Below, piece after piece: positions 16,076 through 24,693 of a stretch of 64,000 nucleotides of DNA. A program made the translations under genes and the position numbers. The notes under the pieces are model-generated. The model searched no databases. It was given only the letters and a program-made list of their open reading frames with translations, and was not told where the DNA came from. Within the stretch, counting starts at the first letter, position 1. Every line of letters starts with the position of its first letter. The DNA is from CAVYXK01 sp963708245 (GTDB lineage Bacteria; Pseudomonadota; Alphaproteobacteria; Acetobacterales; Acetobacteraceae), in NCBI GenBank assembly GCA_963708245.1, contig OY970201.1, positions 3,348,001 through 3,412,000 on the forward strand. Reading direction: 5' to 3'.

Positions 16076-18558
16076 GCGGTGCGATCGAACAGGCTGGGCT
16101 GGCTGGACAGCGCCGGATGGCGCCGGCGCTGCTGCGTTAGGCGAAAAGCGGGCGGCTCGGCATCGCCGATGCCCTCGGCGATGATCGCCTCGGCCTCGGC
16201 CAGCAGCGCGTCTTCGTCAGCAGCCGAGCGCACGCTCTCCCGCCCGATCTCGATCAGCACTGGCACGGCGAGTGGGGAAACGCGCGAGAGGACCATGTGC
16301 ACGATGCGGCCCTTCACCCGGCGCAGCATCCCGGCGACGCGGCCAAGATCGATCAGGCCGGAGGCAGCGTCGGCGCGAGTGGCGCGCAGCAGGACGTGGT
16401 CCGGCTGGTGCTTGCGCAGTACATCGTAAATGAGGTCGCTGTTCACCGTGACCTGTCGCCGCGTCTTCTCGGCGCCGGGATGATGGCGCTCGATCAGCCC
16501 GGCAATCACCGCTACGGTGCGGAAGCTGCGGCGCAGCATCGAGCTTTCCGCCATCCAGCTCTCCAGGTCCTCGCCCAGCAAGTCTTCATCGAACAGCCGC
16601 GCCACGTCGAATGGTCTGCCGGCCGACCAGATGGCCAGCACGTAGTCGGTGGCGACGAAGCCGAGCGGTGCGTACCCGGCGCGCTCCATTCGTTTCGTGA
16701 GCAACATCCCGAGCGTCTGGTGGGCGTTGCGGCCTTCGAAGCAATAGGCGACCAGGTACCAGCGGTCGCGCCGCGGGAAGGTTTCCACCAGCAGGTTGTT
16801 GCGACCAGGCAGGCGGGAGCGGGCTTTCTGCAACCGCAGCCATTGCTGCACGGGTTCCGGGAAAACGTCCCAGCTTGCCGGGTTCTGCAACAGGCCACGC
16901 ACGCGGTCGGCAAGATTGGTGGTCAGTGGGAGGCGCCCGCCTTCGTAGGCGGGCACCATCGGCTCGCCGCTGCCACCCTCCGCTACCTCGGCGACCGTCT
17001 CGTGCACGCGGAGGAAGCGCAATAGCCGGCCGGCAAAGATGAAGGTGTCGCCGGGACGCAGCAGGTTGATAAAATTTTCTTCGACTTCGCCCAGCACCGG
17101 TCCAGACCGTTTTCTGCCGACCAGCCGCACTTTCAGATGCGGTGCATCGACGATGGTGCCGATGTTCATCCGGTGCTGGCGGGCGACCCGCTCGGAGCGA
17201 ACATGCACGCGACCTTCCGAGTCGCGGAACAGCTTCCGGTAGCGGTCATAGGCGGCGAGCGCGTAGCCGCCGTTCTCGACGAAGCCCAGCACCTCGTCGA
17301 AATCCTGGCGCGTCAGCTCGGCATAGGGCGCGGCGCGGCGGATTTCGGCGAACATCGCGTCCGGACTGAACGGCGCCGAACAGGCCATGCCGAGCAGATG
17401 CTGGGCGAGCACGTCGAGGCCGCCGGGGCGCGGCGGATCGCCATCCAGCTCGCGCGCCTCGACGCCCAGCAATGCGGCCTGGCATTCCAGCACCTCGAAA
17501 CGGTTGGCCGGGATCAGCACGGCGCGACTGGCTTCCTCCATGCGGTGATTGGCGCGGCCAACGCGTTGCAGCAGGCGGGAAATGCCTTTCGGTGCGCCGA
17601 GCTGAATCACCTGATCGACGCCGCCCCAGTCGATGCCGAGATCGAGCGAGGAGGTGGCGACGACGGCGCGCAATCGGCCGTCCGCCATTGCCGCTTCCAC
17701 CCGGCGGCGCTGCGCCACGTCCAGGCTGCCATGATGCAGCGCGATCGGCAGCGTCGGATCGTTGAGTCGCCACAGCGCCTGGAAGATCAGCTCGGCCTGC
17801 GCGCGGGTGTTGACGAAGACGATGGTCATGCCGGCGGCGCGGATGCGCGCCATCACCTGCGGCGCGGCCTCAATGCCCATGTGGCCGGCCCAAGAGGGTT
17901 CGCCCTCCGGCAGCATGATCGACAGCTCCGGCGGCGTTTGGTCCGCGACTTCGATGCGACGGTCGGCGCCAACATAGGCCTGGATGGCGTCGGGATGCGC
18001 GACGGTGGCGGAGAGACCAACGCGCCGCAGCTTCGGGGCCAGCGTTCCGAGCCGCGCCGCGCAGAGGGCAAGCTGATCGCCGCGCTTGGTACCAGCGAGC
18101 GCGTGCACCTCGTCCATTACCAGGGTGGCGAGACCGCCGAACATCGCCGCCGCATCAGGCTGCGATAGCAGCACGGCTAGGCTTTCGGGCGTGGTGAGCA
18201 GGATATGCGGGGGTGTCTCGCGCTGGCGGGCGCGGCGGTTGGCGGGCGTGTCGCCCGTCCTGGTTTCGATCGTAATGGGCAGCCGCATGTCCTGGACAGG
18301 CTGCATCAGGTTGCGGGCGATATCGTTTGCAAGTGCCTTCAACGGGCTGACATAGATCGTGTGCAGGCCGGGGCGCGGATCGGCAGCCAGCTCCACGAGC
18401 GAGGGCAGGAATCCGGCGAGCGTCTTGCCGCCGCCGGTCGGCGCGATCAGCAGCACGCTTTCCCCCGCGGCCGCGGCGTCCAGCATCGCGAGCTGGTGCG
18501 GGCGCGGCTGCCAGCCCCGGGCGGCGAACCAGGCGGCGAAGGGAGGCGGCAGCGTCAT
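16072..18558 (-). CDS. Ligase-associated DEXH-box DNA helicase (Lhr-like)
   Basis: About 828 residues of the Lhr-type superfamily 2 helicase linked with DNA damage response ligases. Motif I is IAPTGGGKTLAGFLP, motif II is VMDEVHAL, motif III is GLSATV, and the C-terminal RecA motif VI is LLQRVGRANHRM. The Lhr core and DUF4175-like tail (RDRWYLVAYCFEGRNAHQTLGMLL) follow. ATG 18558 begins MTLPPPFAAWFAARGW like homologues. The frame is open to 18606 but no good ribosome-binding site decides the start. It is the first gene of a five-gene minus-strand cluster. Confidence 0.88.
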   Translation of the reverse strand: MTLPPPFAAWFAARGWQPRPHQLAMLDAAAAGESVLLIAPTGGGKTLAGFLPSLVELAADPRPGLHTIYVSPLKALANDIARNLMQPVQDMRLPITIETRTGDTPANRRARQRETPPHILLTTPESLAVLLSQPDAAAMFGGLATLVMDEVHALAGTKRGDQLALCAARLGTLAPKLRRVGLSATVAHPDAIQAYVGADRRIEVADQTPPELSIMLPEGEPSWAGHMGIEAAPQVMARIRAAGMTIVFVNTRAQAELIFQALWRLNDPTLPIALHHGSLDVAQRRRVEAAMADGRLRAVVATSSLDLGIDWGGVDQVIQLGAPKGISRLLQRVGRANHRMEEASRAVLIPANRFEVLECQAALLGVEARELDGDPPRPGGLDVLAQHLLGMACSAPFSPDAMFAEIRRAAPYAELTRQDFDEVLGFVENGGYALAAYDRYRKLFRDSEGRVHVRSERVARQHRMNIGTIVDAPHLKVRLVGRKRSGPVLGEVEENFINLLRPGDTFIFAGRLLRFLRVHETVAEVAEGGSGEPMVPAYEGGRLPLTTNLADRVRGLLQNPASWDVFPEPVQQWLRLQKARSRLPGRNNLLVETFPRRDRWYLVAYCFEGRNAHQTLGMLLTKRMERAGYAPLGFVATDYVLAIWSAGRPFDVARLFDEDLLGEDLESWMAESSMLRRSFRTVAVIAGLIERHHPGAEKTRRQVTVNSDLIYDVLRKHQPDHVLLRATRADAASGLIDLGRVAGMLRRVKGRIVHMVLSRVSPLAVPVLIEIGRESVRSAADEDALLAEAEAIIAEGIGDAEPPAFRLTQQRRRHPALSSQPSLFDRTA

Positions 18559-18829
18559 GGGTGGATGGATTAACATCATTGGGATCATTGATGACAACGC
18601 TAGCACGGCGGCGTAGGTCCTATTCCGACGGGCGCGGCCGCGGTTTACGATGAATCTCGTGCCGTCTAAGGATCATGCGAAGTTTGCTCGAACCCGTTCC
18701 ACGCGGAGGCCAACCGATCAAACTGACCTCGATGGCAAGATTGGGCCGCCGCCAACCCGAATGGAGGAGCGTCAAACACGAATAGCTGCGGCGGCGGCCG
18801 GCCAGACAACCCAACAGCGGAGAGCAATG

Positions 18830-19435
18830 ATGTCGAACATTCTCGTCCTCTACTACAGCTCCTACGGCCATATCGAAACCATGGCCGGCGCAATCGCGGA
18901 GGGAGCGCGCGAAGTCGCCGACACCACGGTCACCATCAAGCGTGTGCCGGAACTGGTGCCCGAAGAGGTGGCGCGGAGATCGAACTTCAAGCTCGATCAG
19001 GCAGCGCCGATAGCCACGGTGGACGAGCTGCCACAGTACGACGCCATCATTTTCGGCACACCGACGCGTTTCGGTAATATGTGCGCGCAGATGCGCAACT
19101 TCCTCGATCAAACCGGTGGGCTATGGATGAAGGGCGCGCTGATCGGCAAGGTGGGCAGCGTATTCGCCAGCACAGGCTCTCAGCACGGCGGCCAGGAAAC
19201 CACCATCACCTCCTTTCACAGCACGCTGCTGCATCAGGGCATGATCGTCGTCGGGTTGCCCTACTCGGCGCAAGGTCTCCTCAACATGGACGAGATCAGC
19301 GGTGGCACTCCCTATGGCGCCACGACGCTCGCGAAGCCGGACGGGTCACGCAAACCTAGCGCAAACGAACTGGAGCTTGCCGGCTTCCAAGGACGCCACG
19401 TCGCGGGGATCACGGCGAAGCTGACGCGGGGATAA
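18830..19435 (+). CDS. wrbA: NAD(P)H:quinone oxidoreductase WrbA
   Basis: A 201-residue flavodoxin-like protein. LVLYYSSYGHIETMA near residues 5-19 is the FMN phosphate loop, and AIIFGTPTRFGNMCAQMRNFLDQTG near 70-95 is the WrbA signature. It also has the STGSQHGGQETT loop and GGTPYGATTLA near the end. WrbA reduces quinones by two electrons as a cytosolic FMN tetramer. GGAG stands 7 bases before ATG 18830; a second ATG lies at 18827. The gene is monocistronic as far as I can see. Confidence 0.93.
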   Translation: MSNILVLYYSSYGHIETMAGAIAEGAREVADTTVTIKRVPELVPEEVARRSNFKLDQAAPIATVDELPQYDAIIFGTPTRFGNMCAQMRNFLDQTGGLWMKGALIGKVGSVFASTGSQHGGQETTITSFHSTLLHQGMIVVGLPYSAQGLLNMDEISGGTPYGATTLAKPDGSRKPSANELELAGFQGRHVAGITAKLTRG

Positions 19436-19554
19436 AAGGGGCGTGGACGTGTCGGGCAGCACCCGCATCGGCGCGCGCTGCCCGTTCCCGCATGTAATCC
19501 TCGGTCCTGTGCGCCGATAACTTTCCACAGCGGGGCCGCCCCGGGAAACACGGA

Positions 19555-19867
19555 TTATCCACGCTCGTCCGAGTTGTACACCACGTGCAACAGCACGTCG
19601 TGCGCTATACGCTCATACTCATGACGCGCAGGATGTTGCCTATGTCGGCAACCTTCGGCCATGGAATACCCGGATGTCGAGATTTTATCGCATCGGGCAG
19701 GTGACGGCTTGCCTCGGAGATGATTTCAATGCCACGTCCCACCAGCCAGCGCTTGCGTCGATCGAGCTCAAAGCCGTGGAGCGTCACCCCTGCCATTTCG
19801 CCGCGGATCATCTCGACGGCTTCGAGAATGCTGGTGAGGCGCGCAGGACAGGCGAGAGCGCGGCCAT
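19555..19867 (-). pseudogene. HepT-like (DUF86) toxin remnant, two frameshifts
   Basis: The homology to HepT/DUF86 RNase-like toxins runs across three frames. It starts at ATG 19867, which overlaps the antitoxin stop. It then shifts at about 19845 into ILEAVEMIRGEMAGVTL, GIEIISEASRHLPDAIK and PWPKVADIGNILR, and shifts again at about 19624 into HEYERIAHDVLLHVVY, ending at 19555. HepT normally needs the RX4-6H motif, which here would span the second junction. As written the toxin is dead. The neighbouring MNT gene is also frameshifted. Confidence 0.7.
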
Positions 19868-20153
19868 CAGAACACTTGCTGCGCCGAGGCTTCGATCCTC
19901 GCCCGCAGGACCGGATGCAGGCTGCGCCGTGTCATAATGTCGGTCTTGCGCCCGAGAATTCTGGCGGCCGCCTCCTTCACATCCATCAGTTCGAAAAGTC
20001 CCAATGAGCCCTCCGGGTGGTCGAAGAATAGATCGACATCAAACTCATCGCGTGCTTCGTCGCGTGCGGTCGAGCCGAACAAATAAAGGTGCTGCGCGCC
20101 TTCAGCTCGGCCTCGTGCTGCCTCAATCTCTCGATGACTTCGTCACGTTTCAT
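19867..20153 (-). pseudogene. MNT-type nucleotidyltransferase antitoxin, frameshifted
   Basis: From ATG 20153 the frame reads MKRDEVIERLRQHEAELKA. It then loses one base at about 20098, after which LYLFGSTARDEARDEFDVDLFFD gives the minimal nucleotidyltransferase motif GSTARxEA..D.D near residues 28-45. Family members AMPylate the HepT toxin. The stop overlaps the HepT start (ATGA at 19867). A TTG at 20082 would give a shortened protein without the first helix. Confidence 0.7.
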
Positions 20154-20326
20154 GGGGCACCGATACCTGCAACCCCATCATAGCACAACCGAGAAGGACC
20201 GACATCACGCCACCCGGTGCAATAACTCCTCCCCGGCCGCTTTGGGTGGAAAGCAGGCATCTGCGCCTGTGCAAAATTCGATATACGCATCAAGATCAGA
20301 CCGCTGATGGAATTGCTCGTTTCTCT

Positions 20327-20749
20327 CTATTGACGCACGAAATCCACGTCGCAGGGACGCGATTCCGTTCGCTTCCCATGCCCGTGTGCCCTCTCGAACT
20401 GCGCGGTGATGTTGTAGCTGTAGTTTGTGCCCTGCGGGACCTGGTCGATATTGAATTTAGACGGTCCGGTGACACCGTTGGCGATGATGCTCGCACGGCC
20501 GTCGGGTTGAATTGTGCCCTCTAAGGTGAGCGAGTTCGGCTGATACTGCTTATCGTACTGACCATGCAGGTGACCGTCGCTCACCATCACCGGGAATACC
20601 TTGGAGTAGCCCAACGCCCCTTTCCACTCCGGGCAGACAAGCGTGACCTCCCATGTCCCATCGAAGCGCCGTATATCCGGCTGTGCGGCCGCGTTCGTTC
20701 CAAGCGCTAAGGCCGCGACCGCGACCGCACGAACAGGCCAATGTGCCAT
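20327..20749 (-). CDS. Exported hypothetical protein (140 aa)
   Basis: It starts at ATG 20749, which gives a clear signal peptide (MAHWPVRAVAVAALALGTNAAAQ) with an AxA-type cleavage site. The mature part, RRFDGTWEVTLVCPEWKGALGY onward to the end, looks like a small beta-rich periplasmic domain with two cysteines. FDGTW-type openings recur in secreted alphaproteobacterial proteins, but I cannot name a family. It stands alone; upstream is the 20750-21465 intergenic region. Confidence 0.65.
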   Translation of the reverse strand: MAHWPVRAVAVAALALGTNAAAQPDIRRFDGTWEVTLVCPEWKGALGYSKVFPVMVSDGHLHGQYDKQYQPNSLTLEGTIQPDGRASIIANGVTGPSKFNIDQVPQGTNYSYNITAQFERAHGHGKRTESRPCDVDFVRQ

Positions 20750-21465
20750 CAAAACGCTCTGGAACAGTGCGGCGGTAGCATGGCACGCGCGCCGCTGGGC
20801 GAGCAACGGGTCGCACCCGCGGGGTCGACCGACGTGCGGAACTCAACAAATTCGCACCACGTTGCCGCACCCGTGGAATCAATAACTTAGACTGTGCATA
20901 AGTCCGGCGCGGAAGTCCCAGTCGCGGTCACGGCAAGGCGCACTCCGTGGAGTCCGCAAATGGGTCGAATCCGGCGGTTCGAACCGGGCGCCCCGGCTAC
21001 CGCCGCTTGGGGTCGCAATGGAAATCTCTCCATCACGATCCTAATGCTCCATCACGATCCTAATGCACAGAACCCAGTCAAGCGCGGCTACGGCTTCGCT
21101 CCTCGAGATGACGGGGGCACGCGCGCCGTTTCACGCTTCAACGAGCCCAAGTACTAGGTAATTTCCGAACCTTCCGCAGAGCCATCGCCGGTCGGTATTG
21201 TACGCTGCGGCCCCACGTGCAGCTATCGGAGTTCGCCCTCGGCACCCGGGGGCCGTTGAGACGCGGCTCAGGACTTGCGCTCCCCCGGCCGGTCCCCCGC
21301 CGCACGAGTTCGCTGACCGCCAGCGGTCGCATGCGGCTCGTCAACGGGCAGCGGATGGCGTCGATTGCATTGGCAATCTCGCCGTTGAATTGCGCAGGCG
21401 TGCGCAAATGGAGCAGGCAGATGGAGCAGCCTGCAAACATGGCTCGCCGACAAGGAGTGCCAGAT
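20750..21465. other. Intergenic region with a 19-bp tandem duplication
   Basis: No gene is recognised. It holds two exact head-to-tail copies of CTCCATCACGATCCTAATG (21028-21065). The sequence GGTTCGAACCGG near 20970 resembles a tRNA T-arm but has no partner arms. The frame that continues upstream of the HlyD-type gene from 21217 has no ribosome-binding support. Confidence 0.5.
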
Positions 21466-22509
21466 GTGACCCGACGCGTATGGTTGGCAGCCGTGCCGCT
21501 GCTCCTCCCGGTCGGCGGAGGCATTTGGTGGTGGGTCACGCGCGTCCCTCCCCCCATCGTTTGGCAGGGCTACGCGGAAGCCGACTTCGTCATGGTCGGC
21601 CCGACGCAGCAGGGAATGCTCACCAAGGTTCTCGTGGCGCGCGGCGACGAGGTCGCGGCCGGAGCGCCGCTGTTTGCCCAGGACGACGTGCATGATCGGG
21701 CGGCGCGCGACCAAGCCGCGGCCATGCTCGCACAAGCGGCGAGGCAATTAGCCAACCTCGAGGACGCCAGCAAGCCGACCGAAATCCAGCGGGCCGAGGA
21801 CAACCTGGCGGACGCCCAGGCGACGCTGGTCCGCACCACGGCCGACCTGGGGAGAGGCGCGACGCTGCTCCCCGAGGGGTTCGCTACGAAGCAAGCTGTC
21901 GATCAGCTTCGGGCTGACGACCTGTCGGCCAAAGCCAAGGTCGAAGGGTTCCAGGCGGCCCTCGCGCAGTCGCGTGCTCCCCTCGGGCGGGTGGGTGAAA
22001 TCCAGACGCAGCTCGCGACGGTTGCGGCTTCGCGCTCCACGCTCGATATGGCCCAGTGGCGGCTTGGGCAACGTCGCGTCAGCGCGCCGGCTGCCGGGCG
22101 CGTGGCCGACGTTCTCGCCCGCCCGGGGGAAACCATGGCGGCAGGAGCGCCCGTCGTATCGCTGCTGCCTCCCGCCAATATCTTCGTGCGGTTCTTTGTT
22201 CCGGAAGCGGCGGTTTCGACGGTCCATCGCGGCGATCCGGTGACCCTCGCCTGTGACGGCTGCCCTACCGATCTGTCCGCCACGATCTCGTTCGTCTCGC
22301 CACAGGCCGAGTACACGCCGCCGCTGATCTACAGCGAGTCGAGCAAGGCCAAGCTGGTCTTCCTGATCGAAGCCTGGCCGCGGCCGGACCAGGCGGCCAG
22401 CCTCAATCCGGGGGAGCCAATGGAGGTGCGCCCCCTGGGAACGCAAACGCCCCAAGGAAATAAAGCAGCTCAAAGGACCCCAACGTCACCAGGAACCCGA
22501 ACTCCATGA
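21466..22509 (+). CDS. HlyD/MacA-type periplasmic adaptor of an ABC exporter
   Basis: A 347-residue membrane fusion protein. One N-terminal helix (WLAAVPLLLPVGGGIWWWV) anchors it. A biotinyl-lipoyl half-motif (GMLTKVLVARGDEVAAGAPLF), a long coiled coil rich in Ala/Gln (residues 85-190) and the second lipoyl half (RVSAPAAGRVADVLARPGETM) follow. The GTG at 21466 sits 8 bases after AAGGAG; this beats upstream ATGs that lack such a site. It overlaps the ATPase gene by ATGA, which makes it the first gene of a three-gene export operon. Confidence 0.85.
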   Translation: MTRRVWLAAVPLLLPVGGGIWWWVTRVPPPIVWQGYAEADFVMVGPTQQGMLTKVLVARGDEVAAGAPLFAQDDVHDRAARDQAAAMLAQAARQLANLEDASKPTEIQRAEDNLADAQATLVRTTADLGRGATLLPEGFATKQAVDQLRADDLSAKAKVEGFQAALAQSRAPLGRVGEIQTQLATVAASRSTLDMAQWRLGQRRVSAPAAGRVADVLARPGETMAAGAPVVSLLPPANIFVRFFVPEAAVSTVHRGDPVTLACDGCPTDLSATISFVSPQAEYTPPLIYSESSKAKLVFLIEAWPRPDQAASLNPGEPMEVRPLGTQTPQGNKAAQRTPTSPGTRTP

Positions 22510-23444
22510 CGGCCGAACTGGTGATCGACGTCCACGATTTCCACAAGAGTTACGGGACACGCAAGGTCGTTGACGGCCTCACGCTCGCCGTGACAGCCGG
22601 TGAGATCTGCGGCTTTCTCGGCGCCAACGGCAGTGGCAAGACCACTACGATCCGCATGCTGTGCGGACTGGTGAAGCCGGACAGCGGCGGCGGAACATGC
22701 CTGGGCCTCGATATCATCCGCGACGCACCGCGGATCCGCCTTCAGGTCGGCTATATGACGCAGCGTTTCAGCTTCTACGAGGATCTCACAGTCACCGAGA
22801 ATCTCGAGTTCGTCGCAGAGGTCTATGCACTCGATAAGCCTCATGAAGCCGTGAAGGCGATCATCGACCGGATGGGTCTCGCGGACCGGGCGGACCAGTT
22901 GGCCGGCGAGTTATCAGGGGGCTGGAAGCAACGGCTCGCCCTCGCCGCCTGCGTCCTGCACAAGCCGAAGCTGCTGCTGCTCGACGAGCCCACCGCGGGT
23001 GTCGATGCCAAGGTGCGCCGCGAGTTCTGGGACTTGATCCACGACATGGCGGCCGACGGACTTACCGTTCTCGTATCGACACATTACATGGATGAGGCCG
23101 AGCGCTGCGTGCGCATCGTCTATCTCTCCGGCGGCACGATCGTCGTGCAAGGCACGCCGGATGAGGTGGCGAAGGGCAGCGGACTGGTGATCTACGAGGG
23201 AACCGGCGCAAACCTGGATGCTGCCGCCCGGAAGCTGCGCGACATGCCCGGTGTGGAAGCCGCGGCAGTGTTCGGATCGTCGATCCACGCCGCCGGTATG
23301 GACCGTGCCGCGCTGGAGCAGGCAACCAAAGCGCTCGATGGCGGCGGCGCACTGGTCTGGAAGGAAGTTCCTCCGCAGCTCGAAGACGTGTTCATCCATC
23401 TGTTGAGCAAGCCGGCGAGCCAGCCGGCCAAGGAGGCTGTGTGA
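22506..23444 (+). CDS. ABC transporter ATP-binding protein
   Basis: A 312-residue ATPase with Walker A GANGSGKTT near residue 38, Q-loop YMTQRFSFYEDLTV, signature ELSGGWKQRLALA near 140, Walker B LLLLDEPTAGVD near 160 and H-loop VSTHYMDEAERC near 195. It matches the ATPases that go with ABC-2 permeases and HlyD adaptors (YbhF-like half or RbbA-like). Overlaps of four bases with both neighbours (ATGA upstream, GTGA downstream) show a tightly coupled operon. The exported compound is unknown. Confidence 0.92.
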   Translation: MTAELVIDVHDFHKSYGTRKVVDGLTLAVTAGEICGFLGANGSGKTTTIRMLCGLVKPDSGGGTCLGLDIIRDAPRIRLQVGYMTQRFSFYEDLTVTENLEFVAEVYALDKPHEAVKAIIDRMGLADRADQLAGELSGGWKQRLALAACVLHKPKLLLLDEPTAGVDAKVRREFWDLIHDMAADGLTVLVSTHYMDEAERCVRIVYLSGGTIVVQGTPDEVAKGSGLVIYEGTGANLDAAARKLRDMPGVEAAAVFGSSIHAAGMDRAALEQATKALDGGGALVWKEVPPQLEDVFIHLLSKPASQPAKEAV

Positions 23445-24563
23445 CGGGCTTCTCCTTCAGACGCTTCCTGGCGGTCCTGCGCAAGGAATGGATACAGATC
23501 CGGCGCGACCCGTACACGCTTCGTATGATCATCGTCTTGCCGGTCATGCAGCTATTCCTGTTCGGCTACGCCATCAACAGCGACCCCAAGCACCTGCCGA
23601 CCGGGCTGCTCTCGGCCGACCATTCCAGGTCTGAGCGGACGGTCATCGCCGCCCTGCAGAACACTGGCTATTACAACATCAGGCCGCTGACGTCCGAGGC
23701 ACAGGCTGAACGGGGCCTCGCCGATGGCGAGTTGCTCTTTGTCGTGAACATTCCGCCCAATTTCGACCGGTCGGTCGATCGTGGCGAGCAACCTGCGGTG
23801 CTGATGGACGCCGACGCAACCGATCCGGCGGCGATCGGCAACGCCACGGCCGCACTCGCCGCGCTGACGACCGCACTGGACCGGGACGTGCCGCAGAACA
23901 TCCGGTCCACGCCCGCCAACGCGCCGTTCCGGTTCGAAGTGCACGCCCGTTACAACCCCGCACAGCTCACCGTGCTGAACATCGTGCCCGGGCTGATCTG
24001 CATCGTGCTGATCTTCTCGACCCTGTTCGTCACGACGCTGTCGATCACCCGCGAAACCGAGCGCGGCACGATGGAGAACCTACTGGCCATGCCGATCCGG
24101 CCGATCGAGGTGATGCTCGCCAAGGTCGTGCCCTATATCGTGGTCGGCTATATTCAGGTGACCCTCGTCATGGCGATTGCGGTGGGGCTGTTCGGACTGC
24201 CGATCCGCGGTTCCATAGCACTGGTGGCATTGGGGCTTGGCCTCTTCATCGCCAGCAACCTCGTCCTTGGGGTGACCATCTCGACGGTTGCGCGGAATCA
24301 GATGCAGGCGGTACAGATGGCGATGTTCACCCTGCTGCCGGCCATGCTGCTGTCCGGCTTCATGTTCCCGTTCAAGGGCATGCCGGTCTGGGCGCAATGG
24401 CTCGGAGAGGTGTTTCCGGTCACACATGCGCTGCGAATCATGCGCGGCGTGCTGTTGAAGGGCAACGGTCTGGCCGATATCTTGCCGGAGTTGTGGCCGA
24501 TCGTCGCCTTCACTGGTGGTCGCCGTGATTGCGACCTGGTGCTATCGGGTAACGCTCGACTAG
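23441..24563 (+). CDS. ABC-2 type permease, C-terminus frameshifted
   Basis: An ABC-2 permease with an N-terminal helix (IIVLPVMQLFLFGYAIN), a periplasmic domain to about residue 175, and five further helices, including LLSGFMFPFKGMP. The expected ending LVVAVIATWCYRVTLD is encoded at 24513-24563 but one frame off, with the break at about 24512. In the printed frame translation runs on to 24757 with an unrelated tail. I give the intended end. The defect may be an assembly indel. IS1380 copy 1 begins 130 bases downstream. Confidence 0.8.
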
Positions 24564-24693
24564 CGCTTGCGCATAAAATAACTGCGCCACTTGAAGCGGT
24601 GCGGCAGGAACCAAGACAGCGACTGGGCAACTTGGCCAGTAGGCGAGCACATGGTCGTGAACAAGCCGCGTGTTGCCATACAATCGCAATCAG

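Noticed and set aside
16297..18168. Long open frames on the plus strand opposite the helicase gene
   Set aside because: They are antisense shadows of a GC-rich gene: no ribosome-binding site, Arg/Gly/Ala-rich translation, and no family.
20940..20995. GGTTCGAACC reminiscent of a tRNA T-arm
   Set aside because: No acceptor, D-arm or anticodon arm can be built around it.
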